7,759 nucleotides of DNA from Candidatus Glassbacteria bacterium RIFCSPLOWO2_12_FULL_58_11 (GTDB lineage Bacteria; Gemmatimonadota; Glassbacteria; GWA2-58-10): contig MFIX01000233.1 of NCBI GenBank assembly GCA_001780825.1, positions 16,573 to 24,331 on the forward strand, given 5' to 3'. Numbering within the stretch: the first letter of the stretch is position 1; every line of letters starts with the position of its first letter. Both the position numbers and the translations under genes were made by a program. Of this stretch, positions 6,014 through 7,759 are shown piece after piece. The notes under the pieces were generated by a model. That model was not told the DNA's origin. It searched no databases and saw nothing but the letters and a program-made list of their open reading frames with translations.

Positions 6014-6756
6014 TAACTGTAGAGTCCTTTACGGTCGTTTTGCCGGATCTGGTAAAGCTCAGCCAGGCAGGTGAAAACATTTTTCCACAGCTTGACCCGT
6101 GTCGCCTCATCGTTGAACCAGCTTACCGGCACTTCCTCGATCCTGAAGCCTTTCTTCGAGGCGATGAACAAAATCTCAGTATCATAGCCCCAGCCCGCGA
6201 TCCTCTGGCTGCTGAATACCGGCTCGATGGTCCGGCGGTGGAAACACTTGAATCCGCAGGTAAAATCCGTCAGGCGCAGCCCCAGCGTGAAATTGGAGAG
6301 CCAGGTAAAGACCTTGCCCATATTCTCCCGGTAGAACGGCTGGTGCTTGCCGACAAAAGCGCCCCGGGTTTTCCGGGTGCCGATTATAACCTCTACTCCG
6401 TCTTTCAGATGTGGCTCGAAACGGTCGAACATTTCCACGGGCGTGCTCATGTCGGCATCCGCGAACAGGGCATAGTCGCCGCGGGAGGCCAGCATCCCGG
6501 TCTTTATCGCATACCCCTTGCCCCGGTTCATCTCGTAGCGGATCACCTCGAGCGGAATCCGGGAGCCGGCGTAAGAGCAGGCCACGGTGCTGGTTTCATC
6601 CGTGCTCCCGTCGTCGACTACCAGCAGCTCGCATGAATAATCTTTCCCGCCGAAATAATCGAGCATCCCCTCGAGAGTTTTGCCGAGACGCTTTTCCTCA
6701 TTAAAGGCGGGTATGACCACGGACAGATACGGGGCGGCGGTGCTCAAGCCGGACAT
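6013..6756 (-). CDS. GT2 glycosyltransferase, polyprenyl-phosphate hexose synthase-like
   Basis: This encodes 247 residues. The likely reaction is transfer of a hexose from a nucleotide sugar to a polyprenyl phosphate on the cytosolic face. GT-A fold motifs occur in order: VVIPAFNEEKRL (13-24), LLVVDDGSTDET (44-55), NRGKGYAIKTGML (77-89), metal-binding DADMSTP (100-106), DFTCGFKCF (164-172) and GWGYDTEIL (188-196). These resemble dolichyl-phosphate glucose/mannose synthases. There is no membrane helix, unlike CsbB or GtrB types with C-terminal transmembrane segments, so it is probably peripheral. The ATG at 6756 has GGAG directly abutting it (zero spacing). A TTG at codon 4 would have ideal spacing, so the exact start is open. 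It sits 20 bp after the binding-protein gene and overlaps yfhO by 1 bp, which argues that YfhO uses its product. Sugar identity cannot be read from sequence. Confidence 0.92.
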   Translation of the reverse strand: MSGLSTAAPYLSVVIPAFNEEKRLGKTLEGMLDYFGGKDYSCELLVVDDGSTDETSTVACSYAGSRIPLEVIRYEMNRGKGYAIKTGMLASRGDYALFADADMSTPVEMFDRFEPHLKDGVEVIIGTRKTRGAFVGKHQPFYRENMGKVFTWLSNFTLGLRLTDFTCGFKCFHRRTIEPVFSSQRIAGWGYDTEILFIASKKGFRIEEVPVSWFNDEATRVKLWKNVFTCLAELYQIRQNDRKGLYS

Positions 6757-6776
6757 CTCCGAATTGAAGGATTATA

Positions 6777-7759
6777 TCAGGGAGCCACCGGAGCGGCTGT
6801 TTCCCCGGGTCTTGCCGTGTCGGGCATAGCCTCCGGCATTTGCTCGAGGCTCTCCGCCGGTCTGGCGGGGATAATTTCTCCGCGCAACAATTGAAGGACG
6901 AAGGATTTCTTGCGGACCTGGCCGCTTTTGTCGATACTGTAGCTGGCCATGGCTCCGGCATACTCGGAAATTCCGTTAAGCCGCTGCGAGAGTTTCTCCC
7001 GGCTGGCCGGCAGGCTTCCGGCGGCTTCCAGCACCAGGCTGGCCGCATCATAACCATAAGCGGAATAACGGTTGACCGGCCGGCGGTAACGGCTTTCATA
7101 GAGCTGCTTGAACTCGCTGTAGCGCAAGCCCTCGCCGGACTGATAAAAAGCTGTTGTAAATATAGCGCCATCCACGTAATCGGCTCCCATCCGGATTACC
7201 CGCTCGCTGTCCCAGTATTCGAGCCCGAGCAGTTGGATGGAGCTCAGGCCGTAGTAGTGTACCTGGGAGGCAAGCTGGGTAATTTCATCAGATTTGGCGG
7301 TAAGGAACAGCCCATCCGGCAGGTAGCGCTGAAGCAGGCTCATCTGGTTTTCGAAGGTGCTGGTCTGGCCTGAATAGCGCTGGTTGGAGACGATCACTCC
7401 GCCGCTCGCATGAACCTCATGGACAAAAGCCGCCGCCAGCAGGCTTCCCCGCTCATCATCCGAGGCCAGGATGGCGAATGTGTGAATTTTCAGCTTCTCA
7501 ACGGCAAAGCGGGCCAGACTGCGGGCCAGTCCCGGGTCCGAGCGGTTGAGCACATGAACCAGTGGTCCCAGATTATCCAGTCCCGGGGCATCGGCGATCG
7601 GGCAGATCGCGGGTACGCCGGTAGAAGCCGCCACCAGGGCCAGGGCCAGAGAGGTTTCGTTTTCATAAGAGCCGATTATCGCGGCCACGGAACTGTCAGC
7701 GGCGAGCCCGCGGCTCAAAGCCGCGGCCCGGACCGGGTTGGACTGGTCATCCAGGACTT
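6777..7759 (-). CDS. type-1 periplasmic-binding-fold protein (LivJ / LpoA-like), 5' end beyond window
   Basis: This is the C-terminal 326 residues of a longer protein; the frame stays open to the window edge, reading VLDDQSNPVRAAALSRG, so the true start and any signal peptide lie outside. The pattern is that of the Peripla_BP_6 fold: VAAIIGSYENETSLALA, then TGVPAICPIA, HTFAILASDDERGSLLAAAF (visible residues about 92-111), PDGLFLTAKSDEITQLASQVHYYGL, and YGYDAASLVLEA near the end. Such proteins bind branched-chain amino acids in ABC systems, but this lineage of sequences also includes PBP activators of the LpoA/LppC type. No permease or ATPase gene is adjacent, and the downstream genes concern glycosylation, which favours a non-transport envelope role. 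The last ~25 residues are a Pro/Ala/Glu-rich tail after the fold. The GT2 gene starts 20 bp after its TGA, so this is the first visible gene of the operon. Confidence 0.87.
   Translation of the reverse strand, partial: VLDDQSNPVRAAALSRGLAADSSVAAIIGSYENETSLALALVAASTGVPAICPIADAPGLDNLGPLVHVLNRSDPGLARSLARFAVEKLKIHTFAILASDDERGSLLAAAFVHEVHASGGVIVSNQRYSGQTSTFENQMSLLQRYLPDGLFLTAKSDEITQLASQVHYYGLSSIQLLGLEYWDSERVIRMGADYVDGAIFTTAFYQSGEGLRYSEFKQLYESRYRRPVNRYSAYGYDAASLVLEAAGSLPASREKLSQRLNGISEYAGAMASYSIDKSGQVRKKSFVLQLLRGEIIPARPAESLEQMPEAMPDTARPGETAAPVAP

Noticed and set aside
6040..6636. Plus-strand ORF (198 codons) antisense to the GT2 gene
   Set aside because: The GT2 motifs on the minus strand are continuous across this stretch, and the plus product has no recognisable fold.
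6771..6776. Perfect TATAAT on the minus strand just before the GT2 gene
   Set aside because: No -35-like hexamer lies 16-18 bp upstream, transcription would start about 8 nt before the ATG, and the 20-bp gap suggests an operon. It is probably chance.

Overview
This is a bacterial chromosomal window with Shine-Dalgarno-led genes, a CCA-encoding tRNA gene and tightly packed operons. The family mix is a Tat-type DUF362 protein, a DUF6599 protein, a rhomboid with a C-terminal DUF6576-like tail, a YfhO-type membrane protein, a polyprenyl-phosphate-type GT2 and a LivJ/LpoA-like binding protein. It suggests an uncultured diderm lineage (FCB-group, Acidobacteriota-like or a candidate phylum). That placement is inferred from gene content only. 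The coding core is GC-rich (about 72% in 1981-2040), whereas the left end is AT-richer (about 33% in 241-300, 47% in 1-60).

Layout. Positions 1-115 hold nothing I can support. A complete tRNA-Lys(CUU) lies on the minus strand at 116-191. It is followed by a low-GC spacer with a possible tRNA promoter and one doubtful 33-codon ORF, then a small minus-strand zinc-ribbon protein (393-695). A divergent intergenic region carries a fair sigma-70-like promoter (721-748). That promoter leads into a plus-strand two-gene operon: an exported DUF6599 protein (761-1723) and a DUF362 protein with a Tat-like signal (1740-2729).

This operon converges on a four-gene minus-strand operon that enters from the right edge. 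In transcription order it encodes a type-1 periplasmic-binding-fold protein (partial, 6777-7759), a soluble GT2 glycosyltransferase (6013-6756), a YfhO-family GT-C-like membrane protein (3641-6013) and a rhomboid protease (2764-3606). The gaps are 20 bp, a 1-bp overlap and 34 bp. Only 34 bp separate the two converging operons, with no recognisable intrinsic terminator.

How the genes may work together. The GT2 resembles dolichyl/undecaprenyl-phosphate hexose synthases, and YfhO-type proteins use such lipid-linked sugars outside the membrane. The overlapping pair therefore looks like a donor-synthesis plus transfer module for decorating an envelope polymer or protein, with no flippase in view. 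The rhomboid and the solute-binding-fold protein are also envelope proteins, so the operon as a whole appears devoted to the cell envelope. The DUF6599-DUF362 pair is an exported pair of unknown function and is the best candidate here for an undescribed system. No CRISPR array, insertion sequence, phage gene or toxin-antitoxin pair was seen.
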